Source of the DNA: Beverwykella pulmonaria
Lineage: Eukaryota; Ascomycota; Dothideomycetes; Pleosporales; Melanommataceae
DNA length: 64,000 bases
Direction of reading: 5' to 3'
Assembly (NCBI GenBank): GCA_001599595.1
Contig: BCHH01000003.1
Span: 4,273,537 to 4,337,536, forward strand
The notes below the pieces were generated by a model that worked only from the letters and a program-made list of their open reading frames with translations, did no database searches and was not told where the DNA came from. Positions 48,865 to 61,508 of this stretch are shown piece by piece; the stretch's first letter is position 1, and each line of letters starts with the position of its first letter. The translations under genes and the position numbers were made by a program.

Positions 48865-51800
48865 ATGACTTCCCCCCAGGACGAGATTACGACGTTTGCA
48901 GGGTTCGGAAGTTGGATGTCAACGTTCACACCTCAAGGTGGTGGAAATCAAGGTGCCATAGAATTGGACGCGGGTACTACAAACAAAGATACATCTCCCA
49001 GTGTCTTCGAATTACCAGGTGAAGACGCCCAGAAACATGGGCCTCCTGTATATGTTCCAGAGCCACTTCCAGTCCACGCTCCCGAGCCCCGACCACCGCT
49101 GCCAACCCATATATCTCGGAAGAGCGTTTCCAAGGATCCGCATCCCATCATCCAAGAGATGCAAGATCCTCCAAGTGTCATCCATTTGCATGGAATACAA
49201 GCAGGTGGAGCACGTGGCGCCCTTTTAGACACTGTACAGGTCTCATCTTTTGGCTTTTTATCCGACATTAACACATGTCTTCGAAATAAAAGCGCTGGTA
49301 AGACTCTGGAAAGGAACTGAAAGTCTATATCTAACTTCTTCTAAAGGATATATTCCACCTGTCGCGTTCATGTCCCAAACAGGAAAATGCCTTCCGCTTT
49401 CAACAACTCTTGACCGAGACGAGGCACCTTGGCCGGTTCTCGTGACAACAGGAAGATCTTGTTACGATCCAGAAGCCGGCCTTCGAATCCACGTTGATGA
49501 GTCATTCTCGTCATTTATGTCTAGACTGCAGCTCTCGGTCAAGTGCGTGGACTCTTACATCTCAATCAACGACGGGGACCTCAAAATAGCCTTTCATCGG
49601 ACATTGCGGGTTCCAGAAGACGGTCGGGTACACTTACTGCCTGCTGACTTCGGTCGCTTCCCAGTCCAGAGCCTAGCAGCATATTCAAAGAAGCTGCTAT
49701 TGTCGGATAATCCGAGTTTGATTGACATGACGAAGAAGTCTGGTGTGTTCTTCCCAATTTTCCAACGCGAGGCCCTTTGGATATCGTTCCAGGCACCAAA
49801 AGGTTCAGAGTTCGCAATACGAGTGTTCGTAGGCGGCGTCAATGTGATCTCAGGAAGAAAATGGGATGCAGCAAGCCAGCTAGGAAGAGAGAAGGAGCAA
49901 GATTACATTATCGTGCCACAGCAAAAACACCTGGATGGGATTGCTGTCGGCGATGGGATCGTCAGACAATTTGTTGCCATGCCTATTGGAACAGGATACT
50001 CGATCGAGAAGCAGATTACCGGCAAGGAAACCATAGGAGGTGTACAGCTAGAGATAACCCCCATGTCACCCAAGGTGAAGTTGTTTTTTTCCAATGGAGC
50101 GGAGATTGCATATGAAAGGGAGAAGTTTCCAAAAATGGTCACCCCAAAATATTACGGCCTCAACTCAGGAACTGACATCATGTTACGAAGCTGGGATTCG
50201 GGACAACCTTGTATCGGAGGCAAAGTCCAGAAAGAGCAAAAGAAATTGCTTCGAGAACTGGTTGGGCGAACTCCAAATGGTATCACGTCTCTCACGGCTC
50301 TCTATAACGTCAAACTCCGCATCACAGTACATGGAAAGCTCCGGAAGCACAAGATACAGACTGTCGAATTCTCACCGTTCACCACACTCGCCGAAGTTGC
50401 AAAGGCTACACGATTCAAGGACAGTAATTTGGCTTCGTACAATTTCTTTCGAGGCCGTCAAGCACTTCCCGCAACAGCAAAATTGCTGGATCATGATATA
50501 TATCGAGATCCAGCAATTACAGCTAAGAAAAAGACCACTGCGGATGTTGGATCTGAATATGAGCCATACGGTGTCAGACCCGGCTTTATACCCCCAGGGG
50601 ATCAATACTCAACGTCTCCAATGAATTTTAGGTCAGATAATGAACCAGTAGACGGAAGCGGGTCTCCCTCCTATCCTTCTGATACGTACTTGGAGCTTCC
50701 GTATCAACAGTCCCAGGCTGCTACATCACCTCACCCCTCGCTATATGATAACTCCGTATCTCCAATGTATTCTCCACATTCTACCTCTTTGCCATATCCG
50801 CCCATGCCCCCAACCCGGTCGTCTCCGGCTGATGCTCCCACGGTATCTCCCTCAATCCAACAGCTTGCACCGGCACGTACTCCATCAACTGCACCATTGC
50901 AACCGCAACCTGCTTCGAATGTCCCTGTAGCATCTTCAGAGGCGTCGCAACAACTGCCTTACCGCTCAGCGTCGACAGCGCCTTCATCCACAAGCTATGG
51001 AAGTCCCGCTTATTCTCAGCTTCAGCAGTCGGCATTTGCTCCGAGGTCATCTGCAATTCCGGCTGCTACCCAAAAGAATTCTGAGGCCGATTACATCCCG
51101 TACCGTGTTCGGTGCGCGTCCACACCTGCTCCATCGATACCGAGCGCAACTGAGGATTTTGGAGCAGCCAATGTCCAATCGTGGGCTTCCTCGCCTGCCT
51201 CTCCAATGTTTCCATCTGCATCCACCACACCCAGCTCCCCTACGTCTCCATCGGTACCATCAGCCACCCGACGGGGAGCTTATACACAGCAGTCTCCCCC
51301 ACCGCAGCGGCCCGCAACACAGCAGAAGCCTCAACGTTCGCAGCCTGTGCAAGAATCATGGGCAATGGGGCTCGCAGCCGGCGGCCGCATTCGCCAAGAA
51401 ATTCGTCGAGACGACGACATCTATCGACTCCAAAGCCTGAACAATGCCGCCACCAGCTTAATCAGCGTCCAGCTCATCAATTCTGTCGCCTATGAAGCCA
51501 TCACAGGCATGGTTTGCGCTCCAACCCCAATCACAATGAGAGAGTACGTAAAGGCCGGTATCCCTTGGTTCGATACGTATAAAAACCGCACTGCATCAAC
51601 AGCCGGTGCCATCAACTTTGCAGGCATAAAAAGCGTATCGGGGATCGATTATGACAAAGGATTTGATGCTGATACTTCTGTCGCTGCTTCCATGAATGTT
51701 GCTTGCACTGTATGTCGGCGTAATTTTTGTGACTGCATTTTACGTCCGTGCAATCACTCTTTCTGCGCCGAGTGTATTCGAACGCACATGCAGCGACAAG

Positions 51801-51985
51801 ATTGGGGTCCGGGAGGGCGGAAGACGGAATGTGCTGTGTGTACTACGGTTGCGACGCAGATGCTGGGATTCTCAGCACCGATGGCTTTACCTGGAATGGA
51901 AGTGGACTTGCCAGACGTCAAGGCGCCTGCGCATGTGGTGGTGCTAGCGGGCAGTTTAGAGAAGAATGTGTTCGAGCTAGCATAA
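48865..51985 (+). CDS. RING-finger protein with long Ser/Pro-rich linker
   Basis: Two exons, 48865-49297 and 49347-51985, with a 49 nt GT-AG intron that joins in frame to give 1023 aa. The first ~110 residues are disordered and Pro-rich. Residues ~150-480 form a conserved-looking globular region (AFMSQTGKCLPLSTTLDRDE, FAIRVFVGGVNVISG, QDYIIVPQQKHLDGIAVGDG, RQFVAMPIGTGYSIEKQITG). A second disordered Ser/Pro/Gln-rich stretch of ~250 residues follows. Near residue 930 lies a C3HC4 RING: C-X2-C-X11-C-X-H-X2-C-X2-C-X20-C-X2-C (CTVC ... CNHSFCAEC ... CAVC). A RING implies ubiquitin ligase activity. The middle domain is a fungal family I recognise as recurrent but cannot name. Target and pathway are unknown. 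Confidence 0.82.
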
Positions 51986-53690
51986 GATCGTAACCTTTTT
52001 GTGAAATGTCAATGGTTGCGATTCGGAGAGCAAAATGATGAGTAGGGAAGGACTGCTAGAGTATTCAGTTCTGTAATGCAGATATCCAATGTATTCGACA
52101 ATGATAAAGGAAGTGACTCAAGTTCTTTGCGCTCCTGTTATGCACACTGCTGCAGCTAACATGCCCATTCTTCGGTTGACACACGGGCACCATTTTGGCG
52201 TGCATCGACCATGGAAACATTGTTCCGCACACAAATCTCGCCTCTCTTCTGGATTCTGAAACATGTGATGTGATGGTCTCAGCTCGTACCGGAGGAGAGA
52301 TAAAGGATCTGAAACATTCATTTACTCATTCTCGCGAATTGGGTGCGGGCAGCAATAACCGCAATTTTCACCTCCGGACGCGCTACGGGACGCCTTTCGG
52401 ACCTGTCGACGCACTACAAGGAACGGCGTGCGCCTGGCGATAGAAGGAGATGTGCTCTACTCGCGTCCCAAGTACGCGCTCTTTGTTGGCTGTCTTGGGA
52501 GTAGAACAAAGCGTAGAACAAAGGAGAGGTCCGGGACTGGGAATATGTCTGGCAATCTACCACCTGGCACAGCAGATAGGGCACAGCAGCAGCGCAGACC
52601 ATGATTGATTCTTTTCCGCCTGTAGTCACAATCCGCCACCTGCCCTGCTATCGTGAGAACCGCGTGGCTTGAACCATCTCAGGGGCGGACCCCTCTTTAT
52701 TCTCTGTTCAGACTTTGTGCTCAACTGTGATAAACAGGGGTCTCATGCGCGCATCCCCAGAATTGTGATGCTTGGCCTCTTTGGTGGCCAATAAAAGTGG
52801 GCTCACAGTGCCCGAACCACACCGTCGGGTGTGGCTCCCGTGTGCACCGTGAGGGCTAACCCGTGTAGGTACGGCATGCTCAACGACGAGTTTGAGGGGA
52901 GAACGCCCCAGACTTCGCAGCCCAGCCTCTCCACCACCTCTTGTCCTCATCACCTCTTTGCTCTCCCTCTCCCTGCTCGGGCTGCGAAAGAAGGTGCAGC
53001 TATATGGATCAACACTCACTTCGCTTGAAGTTGCACACGGGCTAGCGCATCGCAAAAGTAACGCGGAATTTTTCTCTTTCGACGCGATTATTTTCTTCTG
53101 CTTTCTCTTTTCACCGCCTGCACTACTTCACGCGCCGCTGGCTCAAGACGCTCACTTTACCATCGTCCGCATCGACATGGAACCAAAGTCCGACCCTCTC
53201 TCCAGCGACTATCCACCGCAATTTTCCCGCTGCAGCGACTCCAACACCACGCTCCACCAGCCTCCCCAATAGGCTTCAACCCGCTGTATCTAGCAGTCTT
53301 CCCTTTACGCTTTTCACTCGAGCCTCTCGGCCCTCCCCTGTTGTTTGGTGTTAATCAAAATCCGGACGCATTCGACCGCGCCCAGAGTCGACCATACCGT
53401 TCCACAGACTACGCAGTGCTACTTGGGCAACTTTTGCCTTTTTTGTGACGACTCGAAATACCGTCCCGTAGCCGCACCATCGCAACACCAGTCATCGACA
53501 CAGCGGCTCAATCGCCTGCATTGTGAGCACGCGGGAAACAAAGGGCTGTGGACATCAGCAATCCGAGTGTCGTCGTTTCCTCTGCCTTCCCTAGAGAACA
53601 AAGACATTGTGTGCAGCTGGCGGCCCGATATAAGACTGATCTGACCATTTACACCCCCATCTCACATTAAAAACCATACGCACTATCAAC
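51986..53690. other. Intergenic region and long 5' leader of the coiled-coil gene
   Basis: About 1.7 kb with no recognised gene or repeat. The 53.1-53.69 kb part is pyrimidine-rich, like promoters and 5' UTRs of filamentous fungi. Confidence 0.4.
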
Positions 53691-55448
53691 ATGTCGACAC
53701 CACCGACTGCACGCCGGCCCGCACGTGGGTCATCTGATATCCCATCAACACCAATCACTGCGCGATCTTCACTCCCGGCAAATTCTTCTTATACTGTCGA
53801 ACCAAAATCCGAATACCTGCGCAACGCACTGGAGGCGAGGAGGGCCAAAGACAATGCTTCAACACCTCCCCCGGCGGACCCCATGCCTGTCACGCGGAGG
53901 GCAACATCAACATTGATCGCAGATCCGTGGATGGAGCAAGCTGTCTCCGAGGAGGATGTCCCCCAAGTAACCCCGATCCGACGTGCGCGGAGGCCATCCG
54001 AAGGCATGGGCGTGCCACCCCGTATGCGTACACAGCGGGAGCTGCAGAACGAAACAGAAGCACTCAAGGCCGCTATGTTCAATCTGAACTTGAAGCTCGA
54101 GCTCTTGAAGAAACAAAATCACGAGCTCAAGGATCAGATGGATGAAGCCAATAAGCGCGTCGAAGAGCTGGAGCCATTGGAAGAGGAGAACTTCGACCTA
54201 CGAGAAGATAACGACCGCCTGTTGCTCAAAGTACATAATATGGAAGAAGATCTCGTACAGCTACGCGACAAGAACACCCTAATACAAGAAGAGAACGCCG
54301 ACTTGCTGCAAATCCAGTCAGATGCTGTTGCGGAACTGGAGAAGCAGAATGGGGCTGTGGACGAGGCCGCAGATATGATATACAAGCTAGAAGACGAAAA
54401 GAGCATGCTCAAGAAAGAAAATGCGAAGCTTCAGGAGCAACTGGCAAGCATTCAGGCGGCATCCATTGACGCCGGTTATGACCACACCGGTGTTGATGGT
54501 CACTCTACAGACAAGTATCCCACACGCATTTACAGCATCGACGAATCCCGGCCATCGACCAGCCATTTTGACTCGGATTACTACAGCCAGCCTTCTTCGC
54601 CATACAAGGCAAGTAAGGAGTCGCTGCCGTACGCTGAGCGTGCAAAGAATCTTCTCGAGATCAACATTACTGGCAAGCGTTCTGTACAGGATCTCAAGAA
54701 GCGGGTCTCAGAAGTCTCTATGAGGCGGCCACATACCCCGATACCAGAGGTACCGCAAATTCCACACACCTATCAGGGAGCTCACGCCCCAAAGGCCATC
54801 AAGCGAGCCCCGAAACAAAATCGACCTGTTGCGGCCGACCCACTCTCAATCAGTACCACGCTGCAGTCTCCTATGAAATCCCCTGCCGCGATACTTCCAA
54901 GGGCCCCAACGGCGGTGCCTACAGAGGGACTTCGAGGTCTCTTTCGAGACAAAATGACTCTTGACAATCCACCACTCGACTCGCGCCGCCCATCAGACGG
55001 CAAGAGTTCCTTGGCGCCAAAGGGTTCGCATGGTTCACATTGTTCCCATTCCTCGGGCGCCGAACAGTCCTCGGCTTTTAGCCCTCTACCGCGGAACAGT
55101 AGTCGCCACGCCCATAGCTCGAGCTCGATCGAACAGCTGAAGTCTGACCACCGGTCGGACACAGAAGTATCAGAGTGGCCAGAACCAACGCCACCATCTC
55201 CTTCTGTGGTGGATGATCCAGCCAATGAGCCAGATCCAAGAGACTTGTGGTGGAAAAATATGAACTCGCTGCACAGCCCTCTTGGAAGACACGACTCGCA
55301 TATCGCTTCGGCCACTAGGTCGACCCAGAGTAGGGCTCCTCGTGGATCACTTGGGAATGAGAGGGACTTCTTCTTCAATGCAAATGAAACTGAAGATCAG
55401 TTCATGAAGAGGACGACTCGCCTTATTTCGAAGCGACGGGAGAAGTAA
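53691..55448 (+). CDS. Coiled-coil protein, possibly spindle-pole/septal (Cnn_1N- or SPA10-like)
   Basis: A 585 aa single-exon protein. Residues 1-115 are Ser/Pro/Arg-rich with a conserved-looking SEYLRNALEARRAK. Residues ~118-260 form one long coiled coil starting RTQRELQNETEALKAAMFNL with heptads throughout. Its start resembles the centrosomin N-terminal motif used by fungal MTOC proteins such as ApsB to bind gamma-tubulin complexes. The rest is low complexity with a basic patch (KRSVQDLKKRVSEVSMRRPH) and a short conserved-looking tail (DFFFNANETEDQFMKRTTRL). The assignment to the spindle-pole or septal-pore-associated group is a guess from layout. A generic scaffold is equally possible. 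Confidence 0.7.
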   Translation: MSTPPTARRPARGSSDIPSTPITARSSLPANSSYTVEPKSEYLRNALEARRAKDNASTPPPADPMPVTRRATSTLIADPWMEQAVSEEDVPQVTPIRRARRPSEGMGVPPRMRTQRELQNETEALKAAMFNLNLKLELLKKQNHELKDQMDEANKRVEELEPLEEENFDLREDNDRLLLKVHNMEEDLVQLRDKNTLIQEENADLLQIQSDAVAELEKQNGAVDEAADMIYKLEDEKSMLKKENAKLQEQLASIQAASIDAGYDHTGVDGHSTDKYPTRIYSIDESRPSTSHFDSDYYSQPSSPYKASKESLPYAERAKNLLEINITGKRSVQDLKKRVSEVSMRRPHTPIPEVPQIPHTYQGAHAPKAIKRAPKQNRPVAADPLSISTTLQSPMKSPAAILPRAPTAVPTEGLRGLFRDKMTLDNPPLDSRRPSDGKSSLAPKGSHGSHCSHSSGAEQSSAFSPLPRNSSRHAHSSSSIEQLKSDHRSDTEVSEWPEPTPPSPSVVDDPANEPDPRDLWWKNMNSLHSPLGRHDSHIASATRSTQSRAPRGSLGNERDFFFNANETEDQFMKRTTRLISKRREK

Positions 55449-55821
55449 ATGTGGCTGGGCTTGCGTACTGTTTTTTTTTCTCCATTTGATTCGGAGTTGG
55501 ATATAGCATCGGCTAGCTGATTTGGCGTTATGGTACAAATGGGTGCTCCGCGAGGATACTATTCTCAGGATAGGATACCAATGGGTTTGGGGGGCTTCGT
55601 CCTATAGTCTGCAGTCACTGCCACGGGTTGGTTTCTTTAATATGCAAATAAAAGGTAGAAATTGGAAGTGGCATTTGTACATTTGTCCCATCTCGCACGT
55701 GATTTCCTGCCACCTTGGATCCCGGCCAACTGGTGTACCGCTTAATGAATGCGGCACCTCCGACACCGACCATCACCGTCAGTTCTTCCACAAACATGAC
55801 ACAACCACCAATACGCTCGCC

Positions 55822-56871
55822 ATGATAACCTCCGGTTTCACAAACGCGCCTGTGTCGCGCTTCCTCGTCTTCTCGACTGTCATTGGGGCTCTCGTCGTTT
55901 CTCTTACCGACACGCGGTATTATCTGCATATACAGGTGGTCCCGCACCTCTGGAATTATGGGCAGCTTTGGAGACTCTTGACATGGCAGGTAGGACGCGC
56001 ACTTCCCGTCTTGTAAGAAAGAGATATAGGCGAGCTGATTCAAGAGATAGATATGCTACACCAACTCTACCGAAGTGCTCTTCGCTGTCCTCGCTTTCTA
56101 CAACTTGCGCGTCATTGAACGGTTATGGGGAAGCCGGAAGTTCGCCGTGAGTAGATGACCCCACTTCCCTTACACCCTCAGACATTACACATGAATGCAG
56201 GGCAAATAACTGACGGTTTTCGGTAGTCCTTTATCCTCTCCACTCTCCCATACACAACGCTCCTCCCTCCCTTCCTCCTCACATTCGTCCTGCGCCCATT
56301 GACATTCGGCCGCATAAACCACCTCCCCGCAGGCCCCACGCCGCTCATTTTCGCTCTCCTCGCAAACTACTACGCCGCAATCCCATACACATACCGGTAC
56401 CGCGTCGCGCCATACGCTCCCACTCCGCCCCAGCCAACCCGCACCTCGGCCCCAACAACCCCGAATGCCCAGCAGACCGTCACATCCATATGGGCTAAAT
56501 CCATAACATTCACCTCAAAAACAACATCCTACCTCGCGCCGCTCCAGCTCGCGCTCTCCCAATTCCCCGGCTCTTTCCTCGCGGCGGCGGTCGGATGGGC
56601 CGTCGGCACAGCGTACAGGCGCGATGTGCTGCCGTACGCGTCGAGTTATAGGATTCCCGGGTGGATGGTGGGCGAGAAGAAGAAGAGGGAGTTTGAGGGA
56701 CTAAGGGCCAGATTGGATGCGGAGAGGGAGAGGGATGGGCCGGGTGGGGGGCTTGCGACTGGGATTCTAGCGGGGGAGACAGGCGAGGGTGCGGCGGTGA
56801 GGGAGAGAGGGGCCGGCGCGAGGAGGACGTTAGGGGAGATGGTTGCGGAGCAGTTTCGGGGGAGGGGATAA
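55822..56871 (+). CDS. DSC2: Rhomboid-like pseudoprotease, DSC complex subunit 2-like
   Basis: Three exons, 55822-55989, 56051-56146 and 56227-56871, in frame through GT-AG introns of 61 and 80 nt, giving 302 aa. It begins [20 protein letters not shown], the start typical of fungal Dsc2. Across the first join it reads [20 protein letters not shown], then [19 protein letters not shown], a loop [20 protein letters not shown] and a last hydrophobic span [20 protein letters not shown]. No rhomboid GxSG/His dyad is seen, as expected for a pseudoprotease. In the Golgi/endosome Dsc ubiquitin-ligase complex this subunit helps activate the sterol regulator SREBP and clear orphan membrane proteins. The C-terminus ends [16 protein letters not shown], and I see no UBA domain, so a UBA-less paralog is possible. 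Confidence 0.82.
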
Positions 56872-57933
56872 ACGAATGGATGGGTAGAGGATATATTTCT
56901 GGAGTTTGGGGGGAGGGGTATTATGAGGAACTGCGTGTAAATTGCATGCATATTACAGGAGCTGGATGACCGGGCATTGTGAGCATAGGAACAATACTAA
57001 ATGCATTGTCACACAGCGGAGCTCTGATGTTTTGCGGTATCTTGAAAGGGGTGAGTATATGGGACGGTACGGGAAGAAAGTCGGCCGTTTCTTCTTGACA
57101 TGTGCTCAGTATTACATCACCATAATCATCCTAGACGTCCATCTCATATTTTTCAAATCATGACCGGTCTAGATACGTACTAATCAATCCCACTCGCCCG
57201 TGTTTGGTCCGGATACATTTAGGCACCCTACGTTTCGGAAGATCTGCGATGGTATCATGAGTCACCTTCAGGTATTCTCGAAGTTGACGAATAGGCTAGT
57301 AAGGACTTTGTGGGTAACCATGTTGACTTGCAAGGTAGACTGGAATGCATAATCAGTTTTTGTGTAAAATCCGGCACTAAACGAGACCATCCAGAAGTTT
57401 TCTCTTGGAATAGTACGGAGCACGCTCATCTTTGGCACATACATAAGATAACCAACGCTATCCCCACATTTCGATTGGTATGTCCTATTTCATTGGCTCC
57501 CTTACCTATACTGGTTGAAACTTCGAAGTACCTGGCAGCCTAACGGTCAGCTCAGCTATTCTGTATTGACATAGCACGCCCTTTCGTCTAGATATAGTAT
57601 GATTGTTTCCATAATCTAGTGAGCCCTTGCTAAATGGAGGTTTGGCTGATTCCGTAACCACCGTAACTACCGATACTAGAGAGGTAGTTCGGCGTCCACA
57701 GTGACGACTTTCGCGAAAGGGGAATTAGAACGGTGTTGATGCAGGATTTTTTAGGTGGAGTTAGGAGATTGAGGGCAGTGATGAGAGGAATCACAGGTAT
57801 AAAAAGGGAACGAAGGTGAAAAATAAATGCCTTCCTCAACAACACACTTCGTCCTTTCCATTTCTCTACTCCATCATTCAGAACCACATACCTCCCCTCC
57901 GCATCTCCACCCATCACCCCATCTACAACCAGA
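56872..57933. other. Intergenic region DSC2-like / NmrA-like
   Basis: About 1.06 kb without recognised gene or repeat. 57.79-57.93 kb has a tataaaaagg TATA-like box (about 57798-57807) and a pyrimidine-rich leader before the ATG at 57934. Confidence 0.45.
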
Positions 57934-59039
57934 ATGGTGACCACCGTAGGCATCGCCGGTATAACGGGAAAAATGGGCCGCACCCTCGCCGCCCACCTCC
58001 TCAACCACGGCTCCGTCTCTCTTCACGGCTTCTGTCGCACGCCCTCCACACTCCCCCCATCCTTCACCAACTCCCCGCGCATCGTCATCACCCAGGGCTC
58101 AGCCACCTCCCTCTCCTCCGCCCGTGCCTTCGCCCGCGGCTGCGATGTAGTAGTCTGCTGCTACCTCGGTCCATCCTCCCTAATGCTCGACGGCCAGAAA
58201 CTCCTCATTGATGCGTGTGAAGCCGAGGGCGTCCCACGGTACATTGCAAGCGATTATTGCATGGATTACAGAAATTTGGCGTATGGGGACCTACCGGGGA
58301 AGGACCCTATGAAGGGGGTTATGGAGTATGTTGAAGGTAAAGAGCGGGTGATGGGTGTGCATGTGCTGATTGGCGTGCTGATGGAAACGTGGTGGAGTGA
58401 GGTGTTTGGGGTATGGGATGCGAGCGGAAAGCGGATGAGAGTTTGGGGGAGCGGGGAGGAGGTGTGGGAGTGCACGAGTTATGAGAATTCAGCTCAGTAT
58501 GTGGCGGCTGTGGCGCTGGATGAGAGTGCCATTGGGGTGAAGAAATGTAAGTCCACCCACCTTCCTCTCAAAGGGTGAAAATTCGTATATGCCAAAATGG
58601 GGCTGCTGCTAAGGGTTCGTTGTAGTTGTCGGTGATCGCAAATCTACCCGCGAGATCGCGCGCATCTTCGAAGAGGTGTACTGCGTTAAACCTGCCTTGG
58701 AGAGTCTGGGCTCGCTGGACGACCTGTTCAAAGTCATGCACGAGACGAGGGATAAGGATCCTGCTGCAGTCATGAAGTATATGCCTATGTAAGTCCCTCA
58801 CCCGCCATCTCTTGCTCTCGCTCATTACAACAATACATGCATGAAGTGAACGAATGCTAATGTTATGTGCGTTCAGGTTCTACAACTACTACTGTTCCAA
58901 CGGGCAGACGCACCTCAACGACGATCTGGATAATGATAAATATCCGGATATCAAGCCTGTGACGTTTGAGGGCTTTTTGAGGAAGAATAGGATGGAGGAA
59001 TTGTGGGATGCGAAGGGGGGTGTCGGATCTGATGTTTGA
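57934..59039 (+). CDS. NmrA-like NAD(P)-binding protein
   Basis: Three exons, 57934-58546, 58626-58788 and 58877-59039, joined in frame, giving 312 aa. The N-terminal Rossmann motif is GIAGITGKMGRTLAAHLL. It continues with FCRTP, CDVVVCCYLGP, and YIASDYCMDYR with KDPMKGVMEYVE, the layout of atypical short-chain dehydrogenases of the NmrA/isoflavone-reductase type. The canonical catalytic Tyr-X3-Lys is absent, so it may sense NADP(H) rather than catalyse. The C-terminal KPVTFEGFLRKNRMEELW is typical of fungal members often found beside secondary-metabolism or stress genes. No such cluster is seen here. Substrate unknown. Confidence 0.85.
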
Positions 59040-59829
59040 ACCGCTGTCCCTTCAAGGAAACGAGGAGGTCGGAGTGATGGAAGTGCAGACTTAAACTGGT
59101 TGATCTGCAGTATGTATACTGCAAACAATTACAGATTTCAGTATACTTTTGCTGTGTCAGTAATGGTCACGAGACGGCAGGGTGATTCACAGATACTTGA
59201 TTGCTTTGAGTACAATTTTGCGTGACAACATTTATGCTGAGACTTCATCTAGCTATGATAAATGTTCAAAGCTAACATCGTAAGATGTGTACGTCAAGTG
59301 AGTCTAATCATGAGTCAAATTTTTAATTACGAAAGATCCGATTGACAGAAAAAGAACATCCCGCGAAGTGGAACCGGACGTGAATTTGCTGCAGGATTGG
59401 CAGTACCCCATATAGTCGCCAACCTGGTACGGTTCTGGCGCCTAAATATTTTGCGCAGGTTTTCACATGATGGAAATATCGTCTCAAAGTCACGACTGCG
59501 ATGAGGTTCTGGAGTAGTAGTAGATATTATCTTGGGAGCTATGAGTGGTCTGGGGATGCGATTTTAACATGTACAATTCCATTGTATTGGAGAGTATGAG
59601 AGCTGAAAACTTCAAGCGAAGGGCACATACGATATGCATTCTCAATTAAAGAGTTCCGTCTGATGATTCGAAGAGCCACTGATGCAAATTTCGAGCTCGC
59701 ATGATCCAACGGGGAAGCTATGTAGTCCTACTCTCTCTACCTTCACCATAACGATAATCTTGACCTATAAATCCTCAAGCCGTCGACATTCTCTCCCCTC
59801 CATCCCCTCCACAATTCTATCCCCCATTC
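59040..59829. other. Intergenic region between convergent genes
   Basis: No gene or repeat recognised; it contains the 3' UTRs of the NmrA-like and GH45 genes. Confidence 0.4.
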
Positions 59830-61508
59830 TCACTTCTTTCTCTCTTTCTTCGAAACCCTCACCCCCCTCTTTCCACCCGGTTTCTGACACTGCGAATAGT
59901 AGTCATCAATATACACACACGACAGCCCCTGAGCGCACCTAAACGGACCCGGATGGTTCAACCCACCGCACTGCTCATACAGCTGTGCAATCGTAGCCGT
60001 GGGCTTCGGGGGGGTGACAGTCGACGGGACTATGCGCGTGGGCGTGGGCGTAGGCTGAGCAGAGGGTCTAGGCCAGCCGGGCCAGCCGGGGAAGGAAGGT
60101 GCGGTGGAGCTCGGGGCTGGTTGGGGGACGTTGGAGGCGGGTATGCATTGTGACCAGTCTGGGAAGGTTAGTGGGAGCCAATGCTAAAAGAGAGATGGAA
60201 GGTAGATATTTACATTCGTCGTAGTAAATGCAATTGGAGTCTTTGCATCGTGTGGGTCCGGTCCATCCTTTGCCTAAGCATAGTTAGTCTATATTAACAC
60301 TTATATCATCTATCTATTAAGGAAGAGACTACGTACCACCACACTGGTCCCAGGGCTGACCGATCGTCGGCACAGGCGTATTCGGTGGCTTCGTAGTAGT
60401 CGGTGTCGTGCGCGTATTGGCCGGGTCAGGGAGACAGTAGTACGCTTCATCAGACAGATATGTACAGACATAACCTGGTGTGCATACAGTCGGACCTAAC
60501 ATCCATCAGTTCTTGTCCCATCACAATAACCCCAACAGTAGAAACAACTCACCGCTATACTTCTTCCCGCCACACTGACCCCCAGGACTAACCGTACCTG
60601 AAGCAATAGGCGCAGACTTTGTCGTCGTCGGTGTGGGTGGCTTCCCCGACAGCGGATCGTCGTTCCTCCGGCAGCCAGAGACATACGAGAGCGTTTCTGG
60701 GCAGGTGACTTTCTCCCAGTTGACGGTGGGATTATCAGAGTTGCGGAACCAGTCGAAGCGCCAGTAACAGCCTCCCTTTAGTGCTTCGGGGAACGCATCA
60801 CAGTCCTCGCGATGAGCAACACCGCCATAGGTCGCGCCCCATATATCAGTTTTGCCCCACTCTTTTGAGCACCTATAGTCTGTTAATATTTTGTCGGTTA
60901 GGGGCGGCGATATAGATAGCTCACTTACCCTTGGGTGCTTCCTTGCCCACCTCCCGGAATGGCGATATCGAATTGGTCGTTTCCGAGATCGGTGCCGCTG
61001 TTGACTACTTGGACGATCATCTTCTTCCCGTTCACAGGGCCCGAAGTAAATGTCAGTCTAATCTCAGAGTTAGCATATATGTCTTTCTCCATGTATAAGA
61101 GCGTAACTAACTGGTAGCAGGAGCAACACCAAGCGGTCTCATTGGTAGCCGCAAGGTTGACGCCCGCATAGCCATATGCCAGATCATTCGATACAGCCCA
61201 GGGGCTCAAGTCGGAACAAGCATAGGAACCACCTATTGCACAATCAATTGAAGATTTGCTAGCTCGAAGCTTTGGCACTTACCTCCACTCTCACACCCAT
61301 CTCTTCTAGCCGGTGAAAGGCCTAGGTTATCAGTAGCATCACAGCTGATGACTGGACTGTTGACCGGCGCCTTGTTGGCCCAGGAGCAGGAGTTCTTGCA
61401 GCAAGACCAGCCCCTAGTTGTCGAGCCAGTTCCCTTTACGGCACTGTGAGCCGCATGGGCACCACTGAGGAGTGCGGATGTAAAGAGGGAGAGCAAAAGG
61501 GTCTTCAT
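59830..61508 (-). CDS. Secreted GH45 endoglucanase-like protein with three CBM1 modules
   Basis: Seven exons: 61508-61283, 61232-61112, 61057-60929, 60872-60553, 60495-60337, 60273-60214 and 60158-59830. All junctions are GT-AG and in phase, giving 447 aa. Residues 1-20 are a signal peptide (MKTLLLSLFTSALLSGAHAA). The GH45 domain, to about residue 235, shows WSCCKNSCSWANK, CESGGGSYACSDLSPWAVSN, YGYAGVN, AWCCSCYQLTFTSGP, QFDIAIPGGGQG with the catalytic acid Asp, and CYWRFDWFRNSDNP. Three CBM1 cellulose-binding modules follow, each with QCGG, separated by Thr/Pro linkers: QCGGKKYSGPTVC, QCGGKGWTGPTRC and QCGGLNHPGPFRC. Oddity: the usual signature TRYWDCCK, whose Asp is the catalytic base, reads TRGWSCCK. 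So activity may be lost or expansin-like. A TATAAAA box sits 90 nt upstream. Confidence 0.9.
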
